This document shows, piece by piece, positions 1 through 11,270 of a DNA stretch of 64,000 nt. How positions within the stretch are numbered: the first letter of the stretch is position 1; every line of letters starts with the position of its first letter. Position numbers and translations under genes: made by a program. Under the pieces are notes generated by a model. It was not told where the DNA came from and ran no database searches. It saw only the letters and a program-made list of their open reading frames with translations. The DNA comes from Camellia lanceoleosa (Eukaryota > Streptophyta > Magnoliopsida > Ericales > Theaceae), in NCBI GenBank assembly GCA_025200525.1, contig CM045770.1:127263429-127327428 (forward strand). The letters are read 5' to 3'.

Positions 1-2000
1 CGAGTTGGCTTGACAAAAGAGTCTAACCCATGCTCCTAGCTCCGTCTGGTGCTGAACACCTACATATATATATATATAGCAGTGAGCTAAAGCCCGATGA
101 ATGACATAGTCGTAAAGAGGTTAGAATGAATGTCCTTTCGATTGAAAGCGATCAATTGATTGATATATCGGTCATTTAGTCATACTTGGTCATATGTGGT
201 ACATCCATTAGCATAGCGATAGAAATGCATGAGTCTTGAAAGACCGAGCATCAATGATGGCCATCATGACGATGAAAGTTCCAAGATAGGCGGCGAGATC
301 TCTATAACGATAGCGATAACGATGAGCGATAGTTGCTATAGATGCCATGTCTGATTCGAGAATAGAGAACAAACATTTAATCGATGCTTGTATCAATTCA
401 TAAGCATGATGCAGTTTAAACAGTCACATTTGAACATATATTTACACAATTGTTACTCACAGAGTTCTGGGCTATAAAAAACTAAGGCGTCTTGAAAGCC
501 AACCTATCTGGTGACATAACGAACACACACTAAGTTACACATTCGGGAATCAAAGACTTAGTCCCTACTTAGCCTCGGTGTGGTTCTACGTCTATATCCT
601 CATTAAGATGCCTTAAACTAGGCCTAAGAATGCCTAGGATGAAATGAGGATGCAAAGATGCACTCAGAAAATATTTTCAGAATTTTCAGAAAATAGGGGT
701 CCCGCTCGAACGTGGATTTCCCAGCTCGAGCGGACATGCAGATAAAGGTTCCTGCTCGAGCATCACTTCCTATGCTCGAGCGGACTGCAAAACAGTCAAA
801 AGTACTAGATGCTCAAAATCCACGCTCGACGGGCGCTCGACCCCCGTTCGAGCGTATGACACGAGCCTCCGCTCGAGCGTACATTCCTTCACTCGAGCGG
901 ACTGTAAAACAGTGCAAGATGCTGGGAGCTCGAATTCCACACTCGAGTGCCAATAACCCCGCTCGAGCGTGAGTTCAAAATCTGGAATTCCCAGATTTGA
1001 ACCTCAAGCTCAAATTCAACTTTCAATGAATCAAATTCAATCCTTTGGGCCCATTTCACGGAAACACTTGTAAATACATAGTATGACATGATTCAAAGCT
1101 CAAATTGTAAAATCAAGGCCCAAAGGTAGTTCAATTAAATCCAAAGTCAAACCAATTTTTCATGAACAAGATGAACATGGAACATACATGAATTTAAACA
1201 CTTCAAAGCTTCAAATGCTAGCCCAATTGAGCCAATTCTTTCTAAAACATGATGAAATCATGGACTATACCAATAATATGAATATGCATATACCAAATTC
1301 CATGAAATTAACTTCCAAATGTAAGGATATAAACATACATACAAAGATTAAGCTTCCATTCAACAATTTAGCACCAATTCTAGGCTCTACCCTCAAATGG
1401 ACCATGAACCATGCAAGAACAATCTTAAATACATCAATAAAGGTTGAATTTCCTACCTTAAGCCTTCAATTATAAGACTAGAAGCTCAAGTTTGCAATCT
1501 ATACTTTAATTCTTCAAGCCACCACACAAAATCAAGTTGAAATCACTCATTTCCTCTCATTCTCTCACTCTAGTCGGTTGTGGCCTCTAAAATGTCTGAA
1601 GGAATGTGTTTGGTCAAGTGTTGTATAAGTGATACAATAAGTCCTAGCATTGCCCACTAACATGGCATTATGGTAAATAAGGCAACTCTTGCCAATTAGC
1701 TTGATTTAATCTAATTTAATCATACCAAATTACATCTCAGATAAATATGCCATAAAATCACATAAGTTATGATTAATACATAACACTAATCGATTTCGGA
1801 TTCGGCTGCCGATAAGGCCTTCAATTCGCAATTTAAAACATAAAACATGGACGGATAAGTTTAACGATCAGCAGATAGATATGCATTTAAACTAACGCGT
1901 TAAATCGATCGATCCGATATTTGATCGATTCATTTACTTTTCATAATCGATCGGTTTAGCGATGTCGGTGGTTGTCGGTGTCGGTGGTGAGGTTATTACA
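1..2000 (-). mobile_element. Partial LTR of a Tekay-like Ty3/gypsy element, minus strand
   Basis: Read on the minus strand, this stretch starts at 2000 with TGTAATAACC, the same terminus as the complete LTR at 7777-10133. It keeps the same order of landmarks: a block near 1800-1830 matching GAATTGAAGGCCTTATCG of the other LTR, a block near 640 matching GCATCCTCATTTCATCC, then a segment near 90 resembling the CTCACTATTTATATTATG part of its 3' half. The 3' end of this LTR is outside the window. No polypurine tract lies beyond 2000, so 2000 is probably an outer boundary (5' LTR or solo LTR) and not the inner edge of a 3' LTR. It has inserted into the 5' LTR of the plus-strand element that follows. 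Family placement is by similarity to the neighbouring chromovirus. Confidence 0.75.
702..972. repeat. Cluster of CGCTCGAGCG-like palindromic motifs inside the LTR
   Basis: About nine copies of a motif centred on the palindrome CTCGAG (best form CGCTCGAGCG) occur in about 270 bp, for example near 722, 754, 772, 868, 891, 941 and 960. The spacing is irregular, from about 18 to 50 bp. The matching part of the other LTR (8640-8950) has the same block with many copies diverged to CTCGGCG. Motif clusters in LTRs are often transcription-factor sites; no factor can be named from sequence. Confidence 0.7.
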
Positions 2001-3040
2001 TCATCCGTGTGTTTCAGGTGTATATTTGTTATGTGTTAATATAGGTCACGTGTTGTAGACCGTTTGCTTAGCTTGTTACGTCTGTCTGGGAGGAGGCCAA
2101 CTGTGAGTAATAACTTAGTAAAGCTATGTTCAACTTTATTTAGTTTATGTATGATAAGAAAAGATTTGTTTTCTGAAATGCTATGTTCTGTACAATGAAT
2201 GATTGTCCAATTTCTATCATGTATTTGTGGCATTCTAAGTATCATATGATATCTATTAGCTATTACCCGGTATCGGAGGTCCCATTATAGGACTTATTAT
2301 GTATGTCATCTGTTACCCGTACCGGAGGCCCCAGTATGGAGCTCAGCATGTTTATTCTCTGTTACCCATATCCGGAGGTTCCTTTATGGAACTGGTTATT
2401 CATAACCACCGTATGTTCTGCATCTGTTCTGTATCTGTTCTGTTAGCGCTAATGGACGTACCACGTATGATTAAGCATGAACTTTAATTCCTGTACATGA
2501 TGTGAACAAGAATATGAATATGAATCTGTTATGAATCTGAATTATGATTTCTGAATCTGTATGGACATCATTCATTAAAATCCTTTACTCCATTATTATT
2601 CACTGGGCTTCCGCTCACTATTTATATTATGTATGTAGGTGAGCAGGCGCGTAACCAGGCCTAAGTTGCCGCCTGGAGTTTTGGTGTCAGCCAGCTATCG
2701 TGCCTCCCGTGGAGGTTCCTTTTGAGATCTGTCCAAGCTTTTGTGTTTTGGAACTTTTGTGCCTCCTAAATGTTTATATGCGGGTGAACATGTGTTTGAA
2801 AGTTTTGTATAAATGGCTTAAGTGGCGTAAAGGCGATGCTTTTATAATGTCACATATCTGAGTAAAAAGTTTTAAATTATTTGTCTTTTGTCTCATGTAT
2901 GTCATCCTGACTCATTGGGCACGTATATTTGTTATATTTGTACAGCCCCGACTATATGATATTACATTAAGAGGCCTTTGGTAATCTAAGGATTACTAGC
3001 GATTCTGATGCTAAACCCATAGAGAGCGAGGTTTGGAGTA
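2001..3040 (+). mobile_element. 5' LTR (3' part only) of the chromovirus
   Basis: Aligns with the 3' LTR from about 9108 to 10133: both contain ATTTGTTATGTGTTAAT, GTGAGTAATAACTTAGTAAAG, CTATTTATATTATGTATGTAGGT and GAGGCCTTTGGTAATC. The first half (about 1.3 kb) is missing because of the inserted minus-strand LTR. The 3' end is put near 3040 from the position of the PBS and is fuzzy by a few bases, because the terminal TGACA of the 3' LTR is not preserved here. Confidence 0.8.
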
Positions 3041-3048
3041 AATAGCAG

Positions 3049-3060
3049 TGGTATCGAGCA
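3049..3060 (+). other. Primer-binding site (initiator tRNA-Met type)
   Basis: TGGTATCGAGCA just inside the 5' LTR resembles the standard plant primer-binding site TGGTATCAGAGC, complementary to the 3' end of initiator methionine tRNA, with a small deletion. It marks the 5' LTR to internal junction. Confidence 0.8.
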
Positions 3061-3447
3061 TGTGTTCTACCGCACACACAGTTCATATGAGCTTAGGATG
3101 TCCTAGTAAGTAGGGGCATTCCATTTGCATGTGTGAGTGTGTGGTAATCCAAATGGATATTAAAAAAAAAAAAACTGAATATAAATCTGAGCAAACGAAT
3201 TGAAACAAATGAATGAGATTATTTGTATGTTCAATATTATTTGGTGTCTCTATAGCAATATGGTGAATGCAAGGGGAAATGATATAAGTGAATCTTCAGA
3301 GGCTCGCATGGTAGAATGGAACAGATGCTTGCGGCATTGACTGAAACTATAATGCAACAACAAAGACAACAACCTTTGCCCCATCCGCCTCTATCGGTAC
3401 GAGACGAAACAAATAATAATGATATTATCAACCTAACATAGAAATTC

Positions 3448-4176
3448 ATGAAGATGAAACCACCAACATTCTTTGGTGGAATTGAACCATTGAAAGCAAA
3501 AACATGGTTGCTTGAGATAGAAAAATTGTTTGAGGTATTTCTCTGTACTGAGACTCAGAAGGTTTTATTGGCCACCTATACTCTTAAAGACGAAGCTCGG
3601 AGATGGTGGTTACTGATTCGGAATACCAATGGGAATATGACGTGGGCTCAATTTAATGAGATCTTTAATGAAAAATATTTTCCTCAATGTTTTCGAGACC
3701 AAAAAGTGTCTGAATTCCAAGAACTTAAGCAAGGAAGAATGTCTGTAGCTGAGTACGAGGCAAAGTTCACTGAATTAGCCAGATTTGCTCCCCATATGGT
3801 GGACACAAACTACAAGAAAGCCCGCAAATTTGAGGGAGGATTGGACCTAGACATATTTGATCGAGTTGGTGTACTAAAGTTGCCAACATATGTGCAAGTT
3901 CTTGACAGATCCTTAATGGCAGAAGCCACGCTAGCCGTTAAGAGACAAAATAAGGCCCCAACAACAACAACAACAGAATGGAAGGGAAAGAGGTCTGGGT
4001 ATGGTTTCATAAAAGGTCGTTCTCATGTAAATAAAAAGCAGAATACAGGGCCTACAAGCAGCTCGAGTCAGAGCAGTGGATCTATTTTGGTTTGTCCTGA
4101 TTGTGGAAGAAGGCATAGTGGTGTATGTTACCAAGCATCCGGTGCTTGTTTCCGATGTGGCAAGACAGGCCAGTAG
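3448..4176 (+). pseudogene. gag remnant of the chromovirus
   Basis: Capsid/nucleocapsid protein of the Ty3/gypsy element. The 242-residue open stretch contains the retrotransposon gag core, with TYTLKDEARRWW near residue 45, FRDQKVSEFQELKQG near 84 and YEAKFTELARFAPH further on. It ends in the first half of a CCHC zinc knuckle (CFRCGKTGQ), where a small deletion shifts the frame. The original start was probably near 3260, because an in-frame stop at about 3439 separates upstream coding-like sequence. No protein is expected from this copy. Confidence 0.85.
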
Positions 4177-4838
4177 TGAAAGATTGCCCACTTGGGTCTG
4201 AGAATGCCAGCCGTCCTATGATGAGCTCAACTGGGTCCGCCTCTACAGTCAAAACAAATACAAAAGCTAATGTTGAAAAAGAACCTTTGAGACAAGGTCG
4301 AGTGTTTGCCTTGGTGCCTGGTGATGTACAAAACACTGAAACTGTGGTGTCAAGTATACTCTCTATATGTTCGATGCAAAAAAAAAAAAGTATACTCTCT
4401 ATATGTTCTCAAAATGCATGTATACCGATAGATTCTGGTTCTACGCATTCCTTCGTGTCGTACGCTTTCTCTCAAAAATTAACTAGGCCACTAGAACCTA
4501 CGACATATGTGTTATCTGTACCTACACCGTTTGGGGATTCTATGATATGTGCTTATGTTTATCCGGCATGTGATATTATGATTGGTGATATGACATTGTA
4601 TGTTGACTTGTTGCCCTTGAACATTAATAATTTTGATTGTATTCTGGGTATGGACTGGTTGACTAAATACTGTGCTACTATTGACTGTGCAAGTAAATCT
4701 GTTGTGTTTAGACTACCGGGTATGCTTGGTTTTATTTTTACTGAAAATGGGATAGTTCCTCTCCCATACTTGATTTCGGCCATAAAGTCGTTAAATTGCT
4801 TAGGAAGGGATATAGGGGCTACTTGTGTTGTATACTGA
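4125..4838 (+). pseudogene. Retropepsin (aspartic protease) remnant
   Basis: The frame picks up the second half of the zinc knuckle (VKDCP), then a linker, then a retropepsin domain. The active-site motif is IDSGSTHSFVS and the domain ends around DCILGMDWL. The catalytic DSG is kept. Just before it a 36-bp in-frame tandem duplication containing an A-run (4353-4408) has doubled the SILSICS peptide. The frame closes near 4838, where pol would normally continue, so this is a fragment of a former gag-pol polyprotein. Confidence 0.85.
4353..4408 (+). repeat. 36-bp tandem duplication in the protease region
   Basis: AGTATACTCTCTATATGTTC occurs at 4353-4372 and again at 4389-4408, separated by GATGC and an A-run. 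The offset of 36 bp keeps the reading frame. Confidence 0.85.
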
Positions 4839-4859
4839 CTACGTCATCTGATAGTGCTA

Positions 4860-6273
4860 ATGTGGAAACTATTTCTGTTACTTGTGAATTTTCCGATGTG
4901 TTTTTGAATGACTAGCCTGGAGACTTGGTTGATAAAGAAATTGAATTCACTATTGAAGTAATTTCGGGAACATAACCTATTTCCAAGACCCACTATAGAA
5001 TGTCAACCTCAAAATTGAAAGAATTAAAAACTCAACTTCGAGGCGCTAAACAAGAAATTCATCCGTCAGAGCACTTCACCTTGAGGTGCTTGATTCTATT
5101 GTCAAAAAGAAAGATGGATCTTTGAGGTTATGTATAGACTATCGAGAATTGAACAAAATAACTATCAAGAACAAATACCCTTTGCCTCGAATAGATGACT
5201 TGTTTGATCAACTTTAGAGAGCCCAAGTGTTTTCCAAGATTGATCTCGGATCTGGGTATCTCCGAGTTAAAAGTTAAAGCGAGACATAGAAAGCGCATTG
5301 AGAACTAGATATGGACATTATGAATTTTTAGTAATGCCATTAAGGTGACTAATGCACTGCTACCTTTATGGACCTTATGAGCAGTGTTTAAATCATTTTG
5401 CATGAATTGTTTGTAGTATTTTTTAATGATATTTACATCTTCTCCAAAGGAAACAAAGATCATGCGAATGACTTGAGAACTGTGTTACAGATTCTAAGAG
5501 AAAAGAAGCTATATGTGAAATTGTCCAAATGTGAATTCTGGCTTGACAATGTAACATTTTTGGGACATGTAATCAACAAGGATGGTATCCCTGTTGACCC
5601 AAAGAAAATTGAAGCTGTTGTGGACTGACCAAAACCAACAAATGTGATAGAAGTTAGAAGTTTCCTAAGACTTGCAGGTCACTACAGAAGATTCATAAAA
5701 AGACTTTGCAAAACTTTCCATGCCATTGACCCAGTTAACTCAGAAAAATGTATCATTTGATTGGAATGAGCAACGAGTCGACCTTTCATGAGTTGAAGAC
5801 AGTTAATGCTTGCACCAATTTTGATTTTGCCCAATAGTGCGATGGGTTTGATTCTGATGATGCTTCATACAAAGGTTTGGGGTGTGTTAATGCAAAATGA
5901 AAGTAATTGCTTATGCCTCTTGGCAACCGCTCACATGAAAAGAATTACCAAGCACATGATCTTGAACTTACAAGCTGTAGTATTTGCCTTGAAAATTTGG
6001 CGACATTATACGTATGGGCGACACATGAGCTATTACCACGGACCACAAAAGCCTCAAGTATTTCTTCACTCGAGAAGCCCGACTATGAGACAAAGAAGAT
6101 GGTTGGAATTGATCAAGGACTATGATTTGCAAATCTTGTATCATCCAGAAAAAGCTAATACTGTAGCTGACGCCTTGAGCCAGAAGTCGATTGGAAATTT
6201 GTCATATTTGCTTTCCAGTCAAAAAGAGTTGCTAGATGACCTGGAAAAGAATGAGATTGAAATTATTTTGTGA
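4860..6273 (+). pseudogene. Reverse transcriptase and RNase H remnant
   Basis: Three-frame reading recovers [10 protein letters not shown] near 5130, the [12 protein letters not shown] block just after it, then a degraded MPFG region near 5335. The catalytic box follows at about 5415, where the usual two aspartates read as ND (FFNDIYIFSK). FLGHVI and the RT connection domain come next. The C-terminal open part (5806-6273) is the RT-associated RNase H, ending with the diagnostic ADALSQK before a serine-rich tail. Several stops sit where Gln or Arg codons are expected (CAG to TAG, CGA to TGA), and there are indels. Dead copy. Confidence 0.85.
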
Positions 6274-6299
6274 AAGCAAGGTGGGGTTTTAGCTGCTAT

Positions 6300-7730
6300 T
6301 TCTGCTCAACTTGCAATCATTGAAGAAATCAAACAGAAGTAACTTGAAGATGAGTACTTGAAAAAGATGGTTGAAGAATTTAACTCAAAGCCGAGGCCGG
6401 GGTTTGTGTCTGAGAATAATGTGTTGAAATTTCATAATAGACTTTGTATACCAGATTCCTCCGATTTGAAAGCGATGTTATGGAGGCTCATAATTCAAAA
6501 TTCTCCATGCATTCGGGAACACAAAGATGTATCTGTCTGAGACCAAATTTACGGTGGCACGGAATGAAAAAGTGCATTCAGTTTGTGGTTAGATGTTTAC
6601 ATTGTCAACAAGTTAAAGTTGAACATCAACAACTTCTTTGGTTTATTCTTAGATTCAATCTTAGGAATAGAAATGGGAGCACATTACCATAGACTTCACT
6701 ATGGGATTGCCTCGCTCTTCTCAAGGTATGGATTTTGTCAGGGTTATAGTTGATCGTTTGACTAAATCGCCCATTTACACTGTTAAAACTATTTATAATG
6801 CGGATAAGTTAGCTAACATGTGCGTGAGCGAAATTGTGAGATTACATGGTGTACCAGTATCTATTGTATCTGACAAAGATTGGAAGTTTACATCAAGGTT
6901 CTGGAAAAGTTTACAATAGGCTTTGGGGACAGAACTAAGGTTGAGTAGTGCCTATTACCCACAGACAGATGATCAAACAGAATGAACCAATCAAACTTTA
7001 GAGGATATGCTCAGAATGTATGTATTAGATTTCCAAGGAAATTGGGAGACCTATTTGCCGTTGGTTGAGTTTGTGTATAACAATAGTTACCATTCAAGCA
7101 TTGGAATGGCTCCTTATGAAGCTTTGTATGGTAGGAAGTGCCGATCTCCGATTTGCTGGGCCAAAGTAGGCGGCAGACCATTATTGGGACCAGAACTTGT
7201 GCAAGAAAAAACGTAAAGCTGATTTACCATACACTGAAAACTACACAGAGGCGGCAAAAGAGCTATGCTGATGTTTGAAGGCATGATAGGGAATATGAAG
7301 TCAGAGATCATGTGTTTATCAAGGTAACTCCGATGAAGGGTCATACACGATTTAGAGTAAAAGACAAGTTGGCACCAAGATATGTTGGACCGTATGAAAT
7401 TCTTGAAAAAATCGACTCGATAACATACCAAGTGGCCTTACCCCCAATGATAGAGCATATGAACAATGTTTTTCACGTATCTATGCTTCAAGAATATCTA
7501 AGAGATCCATTCCATGTCATTGAACCGACCCACGTACTTCTAAAAGATGATTATACTTATGAAGAAAGACCTATTGATTGTGAATCAGGATCAAAAGATT
7601 GAGAAACAAAGAAATACTGGTAAAAGTTATTTGGAAGAACCACAAGAGAACTTATGCTACATGGGAAGCGAAGAAGATATGATGAGGAGATACCCGAGCT
7701 GTTTCCGTTGGACCCGTGCTCTTTCAAAAT
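6300..7730 (+). pseudogene. Integrase with C-terminal chromodomain, remnant
   Basis: The zinc-binding part is seen around 6360-6610 (…CLHCQQVK). The catalytic core follows, with MDFVRVIVDRLTKS (first Asp) near 6735, IVSDKDWKF (second Asp) near 6865 and the QTE glutamate near 6980, followed by a TGA where Arg is expected. The GPY/F-type module and the YHSSIGMAPYEALYGRKCRSP segment lie at 7080-7145. In a shifted frame near 7605-7675 the sequence reads VIWKNHKRTYATWE, the signature of a chromovirus chromodomain, followed by two stops. The chromodomain is what directs such elements to particular chromatin. This copy is non-functional. Confidence 0.85.
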
Positions 7731-7765
7731 GAAGGCAATTCAAGTTTGAAGGACCAAACTCTTTT

Positions 7766-7776
7766 AAGAGGAAAAG
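7766..7776 (+). other. Polypurine tract of the chromovirus
   Basis: AAGAGGAAAAG directly abuts the 3' LTR start and is the expected plus-strand priming site. Confidence 0.75.
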
Positions 7777-10133
7777 CGTAATAACCCCAACCCGTGATTA
7801 GCGCTAATTCATGTTAATGTGTGTCAAACAAGTAATTAGCGAAATCTGAGATAATTACGTGTGCATTGCATCATTTTGTGTTTATATCTGTTTGGCGTAG
7901 AAAGATTTGTGTATGTTCTAGTTTTAGGTTTGCGAATTGAAGGCCTTATCGACATCAGATTCTAAAATTGATTTGATTTGTGTTATTTGGAATTTTTGGA
8001 ACCTTATGGTAGGTTTAATTGGAATTTGATTTGGAGCGATTAAATTAGATGAAATTAATGTCCATAATTAACCTTAATTAATTACACTTTTATCCAAGCC
8101 TATTTAAGGCACCAATTGAGTTTCAACTTCAACCTTTGTGAATTCAAGTCTCTAGGTAAGGAATCAAACTCTTAGTTGTGTAATTGAGTTAAATTTTATA
8201 AGACTTCAAGTGAATTAGATGAATTCATGTTGGATTTGAGTTAGATATGAAGAGAATTGAGCCATACCATGCATGCATGTCCATTTCTTTACAAAATGAG
8301 CATGATTTCAAAGAATTCTTTCATGCATGTGCTCATCTCACCTATGTTTTGTGAATTCATCATGTTTTCTATCAATTTGCCTAAGTTGATCATGTTTTGA
8401 GAGGTTTGAGTTCAAGGGAATTCATGCAGGTTATGTTCATAAAACATTCATAAGGTTTAAGTTGAATTTGTGAACAATTGACATGCTTTTGGGCCTTGAT
8501 TTTATGAAAGGATCTTTAAATCATGATGTTTTATGAATTTCTAAATGTTTTCCAAAATTTTGGCTCAAAAAGGATGAGTTTTGAACTGTTGGTTTGAGTT
8601 TGAAGCTTGGAGATCAAATTTGGAAATTCCAGAATTTGAATCCACACTCGGCGTAGAGTTCACGCTCGGCGAGCACTCGAATCGTGCACTTTCGCGGCGA
8701 CCTAATGCCGCTTCGGCGTGAAATGTATGTACCCAAAAGCTCATATGTTTTCGGCACACTTGGCGACAAAAGTCACACTCGGCGAGTGCGAGTCTCACGC
8801 TCGGCGTGGGTCTAGCATCCGTCAAGTGTGATATAAAAGCAACCAGTACTTTTTCAAAGTTCTGACGCTTGGCGAGGAAGTCGCGCTCGGCGAACCCTCA
8901 CTTTTGCATGTTCGATTCGGCGAGGAAAGCCACGCTCGAGCGTAGACCCTGTTTTTCAACAAACTTTGGAAAATATTTTCTAATTCAATTTTTGCATCCT
9001 CATTTCATCCTAGGCATTCCTAGGCCATGATTAAGTCACCATAATAAGAATAAGAGTAGAAACACACTAAGAAAAAGAAATAAGTTATGTACAATTGAGC
9101 GTATGTTTGTATATATTTGTTATGTGTTAATGTAGGTCAAGTGCCGTAGACCATTTGATTAGCCTGCTTTGTCTGTCTACACCCGAAGCCAACTGTGAGT
9201 AATAACTTAGTAAAGCTATATTCAACTTTATTTATTTTTGTATAATGAATTAAGATTTGTTTTCTGAAATGATATGTTCTGTACAATGAATGATTGTCCA
9301 ATTTCTAACAATGTATTCGTGGCATCCTTAGCATCATGTGATATCTCTTAGCTGTTACCTGGTATCGGAGGTTCCATTATGGAACTTATTATGTCTGTCA
9401 TCTGTTACTCGTACCGGAGGCTTCATCATGGAGCTCAGCATGTATATTCTTTGTTACCCGGATCCGGAGATTCCTTTATGGAACTGGTTATTCATAACCA
9501 CCATATGTTCTGCATTTGTTCTGTATCTGTTCTGTTAGCGCTAATGGATGTACCACGTATGATTAAGCATGAACTCTAATTTCTGTATATGATCTGAACA
9601 AGAATATGAATATGAACCTGTTATGAATCTGAATTATGATTTCTGAATCTGTTTGGATATCATTCATTAAAACCCTTTACTTCGTTATTATTCACTAGGC
9701 TTCAGCTCACTATTTATATTATGTATGTAGGTGGCGGTAGCGTGACCGAACCTAAATTTGCTTTGAAGTTTTGGTGTCGGCCGACCATCGTGCCTCTGTG
9801 GAGGTTGTTTTGAATCTATCCAAGATTTTGTGTTTTGGAACTTTTGTGCCTCCGAAATGTTTATGTCTTGGTGAACATGTGTTTGAAAGTTTTGTATAAA
9901 TGGCTCAAGTGGCGTAAAGGCGATGCTTTTATAACGTCACATATCTGAGTATAAAGTTTTAAATTATTTGTCTATCTGTCTCATGTATGTCATCACAACT
10001 CATTGGGCCGTATATTTTGTATATTTGTTTCCATAGCCAACTATATGATATTCTATTAAGAGGCCTTTGGTAATCCAAGGATTCTTGGCCGATTCTGATG
10101 CTAAACCCATAGGGACAGGTTTGGGTCATGACA
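7777..10133 (+). mobile_element. 3' LTR of the chromovirus (about 2.36 kb)
   Basis: Begins CGTAATAACCCC (TG mutated to CG) right after the polypurine tract and ends GGTTTGGGTCATGACA. Its second half matches 2001-3040 and its first half matches the reverse complement of 560-2000. Around 8640-8950 it carries the diverged CTCGAGCG/CTCGGCG cluster. No host gene lies in it. Confidence 0.85.
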
Positions 10134-10865
10134 ATATTTCACTTGAACCCTACTATTCATTTGCCCAAACAATCCTAAATAATCCCATCTCCACCTGCTC
10201 GACATTGCAACTCGTTTGATGCTCCATCCACATTTAGTTTAAAGGTTCCATCTTAAGGGGGTTTCTAGCTAACCCAAACAAGAGTTGGGAAATCGATCAA
10301 GTGTTGGTAACTACATGATCACACCTTAATTATTTAAGAAAAAAAATTAATGGTTTATTATCAAAATCATGATTGCCATTCTTTTTTAGAAACAAAAATG
10401 ATCTAATCATATAACTATGGATATTCAAAATAATGCTCGAAAAAAATGTCATGGCGAAATGTCACTAATCAATCCACTATGAAGAATGAAAATACACAAG
10501 ATTACCAAACAATTTACCCAACCGTAAAATTGTCTTCCACCATACGCCTCTTTCACCAACGCCTTCATCTCGAATTGATTAGCCTAATGTTGAATCCACA
10601 ATACCTATATCAAATTAACGACAATGAGCAGCTTCGAACTCCTTCAAAGCCTTCACGCTCGAACATTCGAAATCCACCGATCAAACTCTATTTGAATAAA
10701 AGAATCAAACAAACCCCTTGATGTGATCAACTTAACTCATGAGATAATCTCACAAAAACATCAAGTGAAACGAGGAGAAAAGCTCCAGAAGAAAACACAA
10801 ACTCTTAAGATTTAGATCTGGAAGCTGTAACCCTAAAATTTGTCTTTCGCGCAGCATTTGTACAA

Positions 10866-11060
10866 ACAGCGGGCCACTCGAGCCATGGAATTGTCGCTCA
10901 AGCAATGTGCCTTATATGCGTGGAATCATAAGTGTCTTCGCTCGAGCGACCGAAAAGTTCGCTCATCACACATTGACCCCTTCCCAGTATATTTGCAGAC
11001 AAGCTGAACTTCTAGGAGCAAAGATTCTTTACTCGAGCGATCATTTCATCGCTCGAGTGG
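10866..11060. repeat. Second cluster of CTCGAG palindromic motifs
   Basis: CACTCGAGCC, CGCTCAAGCA, CGCTCGAGCG, a shortened CGCTC copy, CTCGAGCG and CGCTCGAGTG fall within about 200 bp. This is the same core motif as in the LTR at 702-972, but the surrounding sequence is not obviously that LTR. Confidence 0.6.
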
Positions 11061-11109
11061 TCCATGAAGAAGCAGACAATTGAAAAAGTGTTTGCTCGTG
11101 GAATTGACA

Positions 11110-11270
11110 ACACAAAGGACCTTGATTCCTTCCGACTTGCGTCCGGTAAAGCGTGTGGACTGTTAGGCTATATGGAGGTCTTATTCCTTCGACTAGCCTT
11201 TGGTAAGCGTGGCACTTTGAGAGAGTTTTCGTTTCTTCGGTTAGCTCTCAATAAAGCGTGTTGGAATGGC
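11110..11270 (+). repeat. Three degenerate copies of a ~55-bp unit
   Basis: Three successive segments share TTCCTTCGACTAGC…GGTAAGCGTGG-like wording: near 11128, 11187 and 11229. No function is apparent. Confidence 0.5.

Larger units (their letters stand above)
2001..10133 (+). mobile_element. Decayed Tekay-like chromovirus (Ty3/gypsy LTR retrotransposon)
   Basis: Order on the plus strand: truncated 5' LTR, PBS, gag, protease, RT, RNase H, integrase, chromodomain, polypurine tract, 3' LTR. The chromodomain after integrase places it among the chromoviruses. The LTR of more than 2 kb and the gag sequence fit the Tekay (del-like) clade. All reading frames are interrupted by stops and small indels, so the copy cannot make protein. 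The left end is broken by the minus-strand LTR at 1-2000, and the missing first half of the 5' LTR presumably resumes left of the window. Confidence 0.85.

Noticed and set aside
10446..10721. 91-codon open frame on the plus strand
   Set aside because: No recognisable motif, no promoter, low-complexity composition in non-coding AT-rich DNA.
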